From positions 1 to 64,000 of the forward strand of contig CAZBLR010000001.1 of NCBI GenBank assembly GCA_964492895.1: a stretch of 64,000 bases of DNA, read 5' to 3'. The translations under genes and the position numbers were made by a program. Numbering within the stretch: the first letter of the stretch is position 1; each line of letters begins with the position of its first letter. The notes below the pieces were generated by a model, which was given only the letters and a program-made list of their open reading frames with translations, was not told the DNA's origin and made no database searches. Positions 1 to 6,040 of this stretch are shown in pieces. The DNA is from DATLWN01 sp964492895. Its GTDB lineage: Bacteria > Pseudomonadota > Zetaproteobacteria > Mariprofundales > Mariprofundaceae.

Positions 1-184
1 TCAGGTTGCCGCCCGGCAGCTTGATGCGCACCATCTGCACACCCTCCTGCCGCTGCCCGTACACGCCCATCTGCAGGCGGAACGGCGTGAACCGCTCCTC
101 CGGCATGCGGCCGGCCAGGAAAGCCTTGAGGCCCGCCTCGTACTCGTCGACATCGGCTGTGCGTGCAAAATCAAATTCCGCCAT
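1..184 (-). CDS. Nitrite/sulfite reductase, N-terminal part (runs off the left edge)
   Basis: Only the first 61 codons are present; the gene continues beyond position 1. The protein starts MAEFDFARTADVDEYEAG and contains a segment reading FRLQMGVYGQRQEG followed by VQMVRIKLPGGNL. This resembles the N-terminal ferredoxin-like half domain of sirohaem nitrite/sulfite reductases. An AGGAG motif lies about 11 bases before the ATG. It is the last visible gene of a minus-strand sulfur operon, so sulfite reduction to sulfide is the likelier role (inference). The sirohaem/4Fe-4S cysteines are outside the window and cannot be checked. Confidence 0.75.
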   Translation of the reverse strand, partial: MAEFDFARTADVDEYEAGLKAFLAGRMPEERFTPFRLQMGVYGQRQEGVQMVRIKLPGGNL

Positions 185-216
185 TTAACTCAACTCCTGT
201 CCGCGGAAGAAACACC

Positions 217-328
217 CATGGCACACGGACGTGCCATCAAAATCGGAAACCGGTTTCCGATTTTGCGAGGTGCGTGAAACCGCGCTTTTACGCACCGACA
301 AAGTAAAATGACAGGGACGCCATTTTAC
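217..328 (+). repeat. Multi-hairpin intergenic element, copy A
   Basis: Four hairpins follow one another between the reductase and moeB-like genes. HP1 is ATGGCAC/GTGCCAT (218-224/231-237) with loop ACGGAC. HP2 is a perfect 28-base palindrome (238-265). HP3 is GGTGCGT/ACGCACC (269-275/290-296) with loop GAAACCGCGCTTTT. HP4 is GTAAAATG/CATTTTAC (303-310/321-328) with loop ACAGGGACGC. A second copy lies at 36943-37085 with different stems but the same loop motifs. The orientation given is that of the GGA-containing loops; the flanking genes are on the other strand. Confidence 0.8.
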
Positions 329-335
329 GCTCCGA

Positions 336-1160
336 TCAAGAATGGCCGAACTGGAGATCGCAGGCCTGCTCGTAGGTCACGAGCTCCGTGACCGTCGGAT
401 TCGGGCCGCACAGCGGGCAGCCCGGATCCTTGCGCAGGCGCAGCTTCTTCCATTCCATGCGCAGTGCATCGAAGGTCATCAGGCGGCCGGACAGCGACTC
501 GCCGATGCCCAGCAGCTCCTTGACGGCCTCCACCGCCTGGATGGTGCCGACCGCACCGGCCAGCGCCCCCAGGATGCCGGCCTCGGAGCACGACGGCACC
601 AGCCCCGCCGGCGGCGGCTCCGGATACAGGCAGCGGTAGCACGGGCCTTCCTTGTCCCGCGTCGGCTTGAAGGTCGCGACCTGGCCGTCGAAGCGGAACA
701 TGGCGCCGGACACCAGCGGCTTGTCCTCGAAATAGCAGGCATCGTTGACCAGGAAACGCGTCGGGAAATTGTCGCAGCCGTCGACGACCAGGTCGTATTC
801 ACGGATGATGTCGCGGATGTTGTCGGCATCGACGCGGTAGTTGTAGGTCTTGACCTCGACGTCCGGGTTCAGGGCGCGGATCGTCTCGCGCGCGCTCTCG
901 ACCTTGGGCATGCCGACGCGCCCCTGGTTGTGGATGATCTGGCGCTGCAGGTTGGACATGTCGACGACATCGGCATCGGCGATGCCGATGGTGCCCACGC
1001 CGGCGGCGGCCAGGTAATAGGCCACCGGCGAGCCCAGGCCGCCGGCTCCGATCATGAACACCTTGGACTCGAGCAGCTTGCTCTGCCCCTCGACCCCGAC
1101 CTCGGGCAGGATGATGTGGCGCGAATAGCGCTCGATTTGTTCTTCACTGAAATCGATCAT
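336..1160 (-). CDS. moeB: MoeB/ThiF/HesA-family sulfur-carrier adenylyltransferase
   Basis: This E1-like enzyme (274 aa) uses ATP to adenylate the C-terminal Gly-Gly of a ubiquitin-like sulfur carrier, ready for thiocarboxylate formation. The nucleotide-binding GAGGLGSP is at residues 38-45. Zinc pairs CYRC (C174, C177) and CPLC (C248, C251) are intact, and VPSC (C191) sits where the family has its catalytic cysteine region. There is no C-terminal rhodanese domain, and the length is normal for MoeB/ThiF. The MoaD-like carrier at 2498-2779 in the same operon is the obvious partner. The context points to sulfur amino-acid synthesis rather than molybdopterin or thiamine, so the symbol describes the family only. 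Confidence 0.88.
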   Translation of the reverse strand: MIDFSEEQIERYSRHIILPEVGVEGQSKLLESKVFMIGAGGLGSPVAYYLAAAGVGTIGIADADVVDMSNLQRQIIHNQGRVGMPKVESARETIRALNPDVEVKTYNYRVDADNIRDIIREYDLVVDGCDNFPTRFLVNDACYFEDKPLVSGAMFRFDGQVATFKPTRDKEGPCYRCLYPEPPPAGLVPSCSEAGILGALAGAVGTIQAVEAVKELLGIGESLSGRLMTFDALRMEWKKLRLRKDPGCPLCGPNPTVTELVTYEQACDLQFGHS

Positions 1161-1261
1161 GTCAGAATCACACCTTTATCCACCGCAGAGGGCGAAAGGT
1201 TCGCAAGGAAATTCAGGGATATCCCTTGCGCCACTTCGTGCACTTCGCGGTGCAGACTTAT

Positions 1262-2194
1262 TTAGATCTCGATGCCCTTGAACAGGTCGGTCGACATGTA
1301 GCGCTCGGCCATCGACGGGATGATGGCGACGATGCGCTTGCCGGCCATGTCCTCGCGGGCCGCCACGCGCAGCGCGGCCGTCATCGCGGCGCCCGAGGAG
1401 ATGCCGCCCGGGATGCCTTCCTCGTCGGCCAGCCGCCGCGCCATCGCGAAGGCCTCCTCGTTCGAGACCTGCTCGACCCCGTCGACGATGTCCATGTTCA
1501 GGTTCTTCGGGATGAAGCCGGCACCGATGCCCTGGATCTTGTGCGGACCGGGCTGTCCGCCGGAGATCACGGGGGAATCGGCCGGCTCGACGGCGAAGGC
1601 CTTGAAGTCCGGGTTGCGCGACTTGATGACCTCGGCCACACCGGTGATGGTGCCGCCGGTACCGACGCCGGCCACGATGGCATCGACCCGGCCCTCGGTA
1701 TCGCTCCAGATCTCCTCGGCCGTCGTTTCACGATGGATCTGCGGGTTGGCCGGGTTCTCGAACTGCTGCGGCATGAAGGCGCCGTCGACGGTGGTCACCA
1801 GCTCCTTCGCCTTCTCGATCGCACCCTTCATGCCCTTCTCGGCCGGGGTCAGCACCAGTTCGGCGCCGAGCAGCTTCAGCAGCTTGCGGCGCTCCAGGCT
1901 CATCGATTCCGGCATGGTCAGCACGCAGCGATAGCCCTTGGCACGCGCCACGAAGGCCAGCGCGATGCCGGTGTTGCCGGAGGTCGGCTCCACGATGGTA
2001 CCGCCCGCCTTCAGCCTGCCGTCCCGTTCGGCCGCCAGGATCATCGCCTTGCCGATGCGGTCCTTGACCGAATTCAGCGGATTGAAGAACTCCAGCTTCA
2101 GCAGGATCTCGCCCGGAAGATCGGCGCCGAGGCGCTGCGGGCGCACCAGCGGCGTGTGCCCGACCGTTTCTGTCACGTTGGAAAAAATGCTCAT
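1262..2194 (-). CDS. Cysteine synthase (O-acetylserine/O-phosphoserine sulfhydrylase), CysK/CysM family
   Basis: PLP-dependent beta-replacement enzyme (fold type II, 310 aa). The Schiff-base lysine is K44 in NSVKDR. The substrate loop TSGNTGI is at 71-77, and the phosphate-binding GTGGT stretch follows. The family makes cysteine from O-acetylserine or O-phosphoserine plus sulfide or a carrier thiocarboxylate. The MoaD-like and MoeB-like genes in the same operon recall the mycobacterial CysM/CysO arrangement, in which the carrier protein is the sulfur donor. The true sulfur donor here is an inference. The start ATG has GGTGAGCC upstream, a modest ribosome site. Confidence 0.9.
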   Translation of the reverse strand: MSIFSNVTETVGHTPLVRPQRLGADLPGEILLKLEFFNPLNSVKDRIGKAMILAAERDGRLKAGGTIVEPTSGNTGIALAFVARAKGYRCVLTMPESMSLERRKLLKLLGAELVLTPAEKGMKGAIEKAKELVTTVDGAFMPQQFENPANPQIHRETTAEEIWSDTEGRVDAIVAGVGTGGTITGVAEVIKSRNPDFKAFAVEPADSPVISGGQPGPHKIQGIGAGFIPKNLNMDIVDGVEQVSNEEAFAMARRLADEEGIPGGISSGAAMTAALRVAAREDMAGKRIVAIIPSMAERYMSTDLFKGIEI

Positions 2195-2261
2195 GGCTCA
2201 CCACCTATTCACAGCATATATAGTGTCTATTGGAATATAATGACACACATCAACTGTTAAT

Positions 2262-2501
2262 TCAACCCTCGAGCACGCTCTGCTCGATCGGCTCGACGTG
2301 CACCCCCTGGGCCTCCAGCCAGCGCACGGCCTGTTCGACCACTTCGCGCTCGCCGTCCAGTTCCAGGCCGACCAGGCCCATATCGTCGCGCACCTCCGCC
2401 GTGCGGATGTTCGTGACCACCTCGAATTCGCGCCCGAGCTTCCAGATGATGGGCTCGCGCACGTTCTCGGCCGAGAAGGTCAGGTAGACGCGGAGCCTCA
2501 A
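2262..2501 (-). CDS. NIL-domain protein
   Basis: Small protein of 79 aa made of a single NIL (ACT-like) domain, the type found at the C-terminus of MetN methionine transporter ATPases and in NIL-ferredoxins. It begins RLRVYLTFSAENVREPI and ends EPIEQSVLEG. The likeliest start is TTG at 2501, which overlaps the stop of the upstream MoaD-like gene (TTGA); no ATG is available nearer than the unrelated upstream frame. The tight overlap implies translational coupling. NIL proteins are linked to methionine sensing and, in methanogens, to homocysteine synthesis; the exact role here is unknown. Confidence 0.8.
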   Translation of the reverse strand: MRLRVYLTFSAENVREPIIWKLGREFEVVTNIRTAEVRDDMGLVGLELDGEREVVEQAVRWLEAQGVHVEPIEQSVLEG

Positions 2502-2779
2502 GCCCGGCCTCCGGCGATGGCCGGCACGATGGACACCTCGTCGCCGTCCTTCAGGGCGGTGTTGCGGCCGTCCAGGAAACGGACATCCTCGTCGTTGACG
2601 TAGATATTGACGAAACGGCGGATCTCGCCGGCATCGTCGCACAGCCGGGCCTTCAGGCCGGCATGCGCGCCTTCCAGGTTGTCGATCAGCTCGCCGACGT
2701 TGGCGCCCTCGGCACTGACCTCGTCGGCACCTCCGGTCAGCTTGCGCAGCGGGGTGGGGATTCTCACTTTCACGGTCAT
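2498..2779 (-). CDS. MoaD/ThiS-like ubiquitin-fold sulfur carrier protein
   Basis: Sulfur carrier of 93 aa with the beta-grasp family pattern: MTVKVRIPTPLRKLTGG at the start, then FVNIYVNDEDVRFL and LKDGDEVSIVPAIAGG at the end. The diglycine is followed by two extra residues (Arg-Ala), so the mature GG terminus would need trimming before adenylation. Such trimming is known for carriers that have a JAMM-type protease partner; no such gene is seen in this window. It is co-transcribed with a MoeB-like activator, a cysteine synthase and a threonine synthase-like enzyme. A classical MoaD role is less likely because no moa genes are near. Confidence 0.87.
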   Translation of the reverse strand: MTVKVRIPTPLRKLTGGADEVSAEGANVGELIDNLEGAHAGLKARLCDDAGEIRRFVNIYVNDEDVRFLDGRNTALKDGDEVSIVPAIAGGRA

Positions 2780-2811
2780 GTCACTCTCCTTTGTGTTGCT
2801 TCAACAGTCGT

Positions 2812-4068
2812 TCAGGCGGCCTTGCGCTTGACCTGGTCGGCCTCGGCCAGTTCGTCGAACTCGCGCAGGCTGGGGCCGATGATGCGGGGCTTGGTCACGG
2901 CATCGATGACCGCCTCCTGGGTCTTCAGGCCGTTGCCGGTGACGCAGATGACGATGGATTCGTCGCGCGGGATGCGGCCCTGTTCGATCAGCTTCCTGGC
3001 CACGCCCAGCGTCACGCCGCCGGCCGTCTCCGCGAAGATGCCCTCGGTCTCGCCCAGCAGCTTGATCGCCTCGACGATCTCGGCATCCGAGACGTCCTCG
3101 GACCAGCCGCCGGATTCCTTGATCACGCGGTTGGCGTAATAGCCGTCGGCCGGGTTGCCGATGGCCAGCGACTTGGCGATGGTGTCCGGGCGCACCGGAT
3201 GAATCAGGTCGGTATCGTCCTTGACGGATTTGGCGATCGGCGAGCAGCCCGTCGCCTGGGCGCCGTACACGGCCGTGCCGGCATCCTCGACCAGGCCCAG
3301 CTTGACGAATTCCTTGATCGACTTGTCGATCTTGGTGCACAGCGAGCCGGAGGCCATCGGCACCACCACGTGCTTCGGCGCGCGCCAGCCCAGCTGCTCC
3401 ATGATCTCGTAGCCGTAGGACTTCGAGCCCTCGGCGTAGAACGGGCGCACGTTGACGTTGACGAAGGCCCAGCCGTAGTTGCCGGCGATCTCCGAGCACA
3501 GGCGGTTCACGTCGTCGTAGGTGCCCTCGATGCCGACGATGCGCGTGCCGTAGATGCCGGCGCCGAGCACCTTGCCCTGCTCCAGGTCGTGCGGGATGAA
3601 CACGTAGGACTCGAGCCCCGCCGCCGCCGCATTGGCCGCCACCGAACCGGCCAGGTTGCCGGTCGAGGCGCAGGCCACGGTGGTGAAGCCGAACTCCACG
3701 GCCTTGGACAGGGCCACCGACACCACACGGTCCTTGAACGACAGCGTCGGATAGCAGACCGCGTCGTTCTTGATGTACAGCTCGGACACGCCGAGCACCT
3801 TCTCGAGGTTGTGCGCACGCACCAGCGGCGTGAAGCCGACCTGGGCGCCCACCTTGGGATCGCCGTCGATCGGCAGCAGCTCGCGGTAGCGCCACATGGT
3901 CTGCGGACGGGACTCGATGAGCTCGCGCGTCAGCACCCCCTGCACCTTGTCGTAGTCGTAGACGACCTCCAGCGGCCCGAAGCAGAACTCGCAGACATGC
4001 GTCGGCGCGATCTCGTACTCCTGTCCGCATTCCCGGCATTTCAGGGCTCGCACAATACTCTGGCTCAT
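2812..4068 (-). CDS. thrC: Threonine synthase family PLP enzyme, first gene of the SAM-riboswitch operon
   Basis: Fold type II PLP enzyme of 418 aa. It has an N-terminal zinc ribbon (C11, C14, C26, C29), the PLP lysine K112 in SFKDR, and a glycine-rich phosphate loop STGNLAGS. The known activity is O-phosphohomoserine to threonine. The start at 4068 is supported by AAGGAG eight bases upstream. It is the first gene after a SAM-I riboswitch and is followed by sulfur-carrier genes. This placement is odd for plain threonine synthesis and raises the possibility of gamma-replacement with sulfur to give homocysteine. That is inference; the sequence itself fits threonine synthase well. Confidence 0.85.
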   Translation of the reverse strand: MSQSIVRALKCRECGQEYEIAPTHVCEFCFGPLEVVYDYDKVQGVLTRELIESRPQTMWRYRELLPIDGDPKVGAQVGFTPLVRAHNLEKVLGVSELYIKNDAVCYPTLSFKDRVVSVALSKAVEFGFTTVACASTGNLAGSVAANAAAAGLESYVFIPHDLEQGKVLGAGIYGTRIVGIEGTYDDVNRLCSEIAGNYGWAFVNVNVRPFYAEGSKSYGYEIMEQLGWRAPKHVVVPMASGSLCTKIDKSIKEFVKLGLVEDAGTAVYGAQATGCSPIAKSVKDDTDLIHPVRPDTIAKSLAIGNPADGYYANRVIKESGGWSEDVSDAEIVEAIKLLGETEGIFAETAGGVTLGVARKLIEQGRIPRDESIVICVTGNGLKTQEAVIDAVTKPRIIGPSLREFDELAEADQVKRKAA

Positions 4069-4151
4069 CTCGTCACTCCTTCGTCACGCGGGGCCGTCCT
4101 GTCCCCGCCCGTGATATGCACCGCCTGGGCGGCTTTCGACCCGACCGAAAA

Positions 4152-4182
4152 AGAAAAACCCCCGCTTGGGAAAGCGGGGGTT
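4152..4182 (-). terminator. Intrinsic terminator in the thrC leader (SAM riboswitch expression platform)
   Basis: On the minus strand the stem CCCCCGCTT / AAGCGGGGG (pairing 4172-4180 with 4159-4167, five-base loop) is followed by TTTTTCTTTTT. It lies between the SAM aptamer and the thrC start, so it most likely ends transcription early when SAM is bound. Confidence 0.88.
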
Positions 4183-4222
4183 GAAACCGGGGCGCACCGG
4201 GGCGCCTTCGAGACAACCCGCG

Positions 4223-4336
4223 CTTCATCGCTCCCCTTGGGGCAGGCATTGGCACCAGACGCCGATCGGATCACTCCGCTTTGGCCGGTTGCCGCAGTTT
4301 CACAGGGCCTGTAACCCTCCACTGCTCTTGATAAAG
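4223..4336 (-). promoter_or_regulatory. SAM-I (S-box) riboswitch
   Basis: Read on the minus strand, the leader matches the conserved S-box core in order. P1 5' strand CTTTATC (4336-4330) is followed by AAGAGCAGTGGAGGG, then GGCCCTGTGAA, CTGCGGCAACC, and GGTGCCAATGCCTGCC. GAGCGATGAAG closes P1 (GATGAAG, 4229-4223, pairs along its full length with one G-T). Known S-box elements turn off methionine and sulfur genes when S-adenosylmethionine is plentiful. The terminator just downstream and the promoter just upstream complete the unit. It controls the operon thrC, moaD-like, NIL, cysK-like, moeB-like and, if read through, sulfite reductase. Confidence 0.93.
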
Positions 4337-4360
4337 CCGGATCAACAAATTGTGGGGCGA

Positions 4361-4389
4361 TTTATACCCCCGCGCCCGGGCCTTGGCAA
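4361..4389 (-). promoter_or_regulatory. Sigma-70-type promoter of the SAM-riboswitch operon
   Basis: On the minus strand, TTGCCA (4389-4384) and TATAAA (4366-4361) are separated by 17 bases, a good match to the -35/-10 consensus. The expected transcript start near 4354 lies about 18 bases before P1 of the riboswitch. A TATAAT on the plus strand (4409-4414) may be the -10 of the divergent gene at 4451, but no well-spaced -35 accompanies it. Confidence 0.75.
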
Positions 4390-4450
4390 GCATCCGCGAC
4401 GGGCCGTGTATAATAGGCATGTGGATATCCTCTGTCGGCAGGAGGAGCGC

Positions 4451-4777
4451 ATGACGACGGAACCGACACACAAGGCGACCCGGAACTGGTTCAGGGATCT
4501 CGATGTCTATGCCGGCTGGTTCATGTTCTGGGGCACGCTGGCCTCGCTCGTCCAGCCGGTGGCGGCGAATCACAGGCAGGTCCACGCCTTCTGGACCGCC
4601 AAGGCCCACCAGGCCCTGTTCGGCGCCGGCTTCGGCATCGTCTGCGCCTTGATATTCACCTTCCTGCAAAACGGCTTCAACCGGCCGCGCACGAAATCGA
4701 TCTCATGGATCTTCGCCATCGGTTCGTGGGCGATCATGAGCATGCTGGTCTTCCTGACCACCGGCCACTTCGGCTAG
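4451..4777 (+). CDS. Small unknown inner-membrane protein
   Basis: Protein of 108 aa that I do not recognise. Three hydrophobic stretches are visible: around residues 18-38 (VYAGWFMFWGTLASLVQ), 52-72 (ALFGAGFGIVCALIFTFL) and 82-103 (SWIFAIGSWAIMSMLVFL), with short basic turns between them. The ATG at 4451 follows a strong AGGAGG-type site; longer upstream starts run through the riboswitch region and are rejected. It is transcribed divergently from the sulfur operon and has no evident functional link to it. Confidence 0.75.
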   Translation: MTTEPTHKATRNWFRDLDVYAGWFMFWGTLASLVQPVAANHRQVHAFWTAKAHQALFGAGFGIVCALIFTFLQNGFNRPRTKSISWIFAIGSWAIMSMLVFLTTGHFG

Positions 4778-4891
4778 ATCGGGCAAGGACCGGAACGCCC
4801 GGAACGGATTACACCGGCATCAGACGGAGGCAGGCACGGGGAACGGTCTATAGTCTTTGTAGCGCCGGCAGATGCGGCAAGGGGGAATCCG

Positions 4892-5365
4892 ATGCGCAAA
4901 CACATGATCACGCAGGGTGTCGAAAAAGCCCCGGAGGCGGCGCACCGCTGGCTGGATATCGAGGGCCTGGCCCGGGCGGAGATCACCTCCGAGGACGAGG
5001 CGCACCCGATCGAATCGGCCTTGATGCCGGGCTTCGGCTCGGGCTGGCGGGCGGCGGAATCCGGCAGGCAGACGCTGCGCCTGCTGTTCGATGCCCCCCA
5101 AAAAATCGGGCTGATCCATCTGGCATTCCTGGAGGAAGCCGGGGAACGCACCCAGGAATTCGTATTGCGCTGGTCCGCGGACGATGGGCGGACCTTCCAC
5201 GACATCGCCCGCCAGCAGTACAATTTCAGCTCACCGGATTCGACCTGGGAGGTCGAGGACTACCACGTCGATCTGGAGGGCGTCACCACGCTGGAACTGA
5301 ACATCACCCCAAACATCAGCGGCGGCAACGCCCGCGCCTCCCTCGCCGAGTGGCGCATCGCCTGA
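4892..5365 (+). CDS. Unknown protein, probably a beta-sandwich domain
   Basis: Protein of 157 aa, no signal peptide and no membrane segment. Its middle and end (TLRLLFDAPQKIGLIHLAF, EFVLRWSADDGRTFHDIARQ, STWEVEDYHVDLEGVTTLEL) recall discoidin/F5-8-type or carbohydrate-binding beta-sandwich folds, which share the rhythm of changes in expected values along strands. The likeness is by eye only. The gene stands alone between a small membrane protein and the AT-rich RRM region, so the context gives no role. Confidence 0.65.
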   Translation: MRKHMITQGVEKAPEAAHRWLDIEGLARAEITSEDEAHPIESALMPGFGSGWRAAESGRQTLRLLFDAPQKIGLIHLAFLEEAGERTQEFVLRWSADDGRTFHDIARQQYNFSSPDSTWEVEDYHVDLEGVTTLELNITPNISGGNARASLAEWRIA

Positions 5366-5445
5366 GCGGATAGGCAACCGTCCAGATCCGGCCAGAAGCG
5401 GACATTCCACTTCGTTAGAGTTCAATGAGTCCATGCCAAAAAACA

Positions 5446-5595
5446 CTTGTCAGAAAATATTTTATATATATTCTGAACAAGACTTTGTCAGTTGCACACG
5501 TTTTTTCCCTTTGTTTCATCTCTTGATTATCAATTGATTTTTACTATGGGCCTATAACCGACGCCTAGTGGTGAAGTCCGAATCCTTCGGATTCG
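5446..5595 (+). promoter_or_regulatory. AT-rich leader and likely promoter region of the RRM gene
   Basis: An imperfect inverted repeat spans 5446-5481 (arms CTTGTCAGAAAATAT and ATATATTCTGAACAAG). It surrounds several TATATA-type sequences that could serve as -10 elements. Further on, a small hairpin CGAATCC/GGATTCG with a three-base loop lies at 5579-5595, about 27 bases before the start codon. The base composition is far lower in GC than the flanking genes. The arrangement suits a regulated, possibly cold-induced, leader; that is a guess. Confidence 0.5.
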
Positions 5596-5621
5596 ATTTT
5601 GATATTTTTAGGATAATTTAG

Positions 5622-5876
5622 ATGAATATTTATGTTGGAAACCTTTCTTTTAGTAGTAATGATGAAGGACTGCACAAAGTTTTCGCAGAGTTTGGCGATG
5701 TTGGTAGTGCAAAAGTGGTCATGGATCGCGAAACAGGCCGCAGCCGTGGCTTTGGCTTTGTTGAAATGGATAATAGTGACGAAGCAAAGGCTGCAATTAA
5801 AGCGCTTGATGGTGCGGAGCTTGATGGACGCAATCTGCGAGTGAATGAAGCCACCCCTCGTAAGGACCGCTTTTAA
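5622..5876 (+). CDS. RRM-type RNA-binding protein
   Basis: Single RNA recognition motif protein of 84 aa. RNP2 is IYVGNL (residues 3-8) and RNP1 is RGFGFVEM (around 42-49), with the helix-rich remainder EAKAAIKALDGAELDGRNLRV typical of bacterial RRM proteins. In bacteria these proteins bind single-stranded RNA and are often induced by cold. The gene and its leader are clearly AT-richer than its neighbours, with codons such as AAT, TTT and AGT used freely; this hints at recent transfer or special selection. AGGA lies eight bases before the ATG, and a strong terminator follows. Confidence 0.92.
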   Translation: MNIYVGNLSFSSNDEGLHKVFAEFGDVGSAKVVMDRETGRSRGFGFVEMDNSDEAKAAIKALDGAELDGRNLRVNEATPRKDRF

Positions 5877-5901
5877 AGAAATTTTTTTCTTGTAGAACTA
5901 A

Positions 5902-5929
5902 AAGCCCGCCTCTGGTGGGCTTTTTTTTT
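5902..5929 (+). terminator. Intrinsic terminator after the RRM gene
   Basis: Stem AAGCCCGCC / GGTGGGCTT (5902-5910 and 5914-5922, one G-T pair) with loop TCT is followed by a run of T (to 5929). It lies 25 bases after the RRM stop codon. Confidence 0.9.
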
Positions 5930-6040
5930 ATTCCTCAATCACAACATTTATGCTTAAACCCCATCTGAATTCATGCATGGTAAACGACCGCTTTTGGCCG
6001 ATGTCGGTCATTCACGACATCTAGCGCTCCCCTTTTAGAG

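Noticed and set aside
1160..1261. CAGGGAT inside a small hairpin between the moeB-like and cysteine synthase genes, a possible further copy of the GGA-loop element
   Set aside because: Only one hairpin (GCAAGG/CCTTGC) is present, and the loop part is itself palindromic (GGGATATCCC). None of the other hairpins or loops of the element is present.
4065..4322. An 85-codon frame covering the riboswitch and terminator on the minus strand
   Set aside because: It overlaps the SAM-I aptamer and terminator exactly. The RNA structure explains the sequence, and the frame has no ribosome site.
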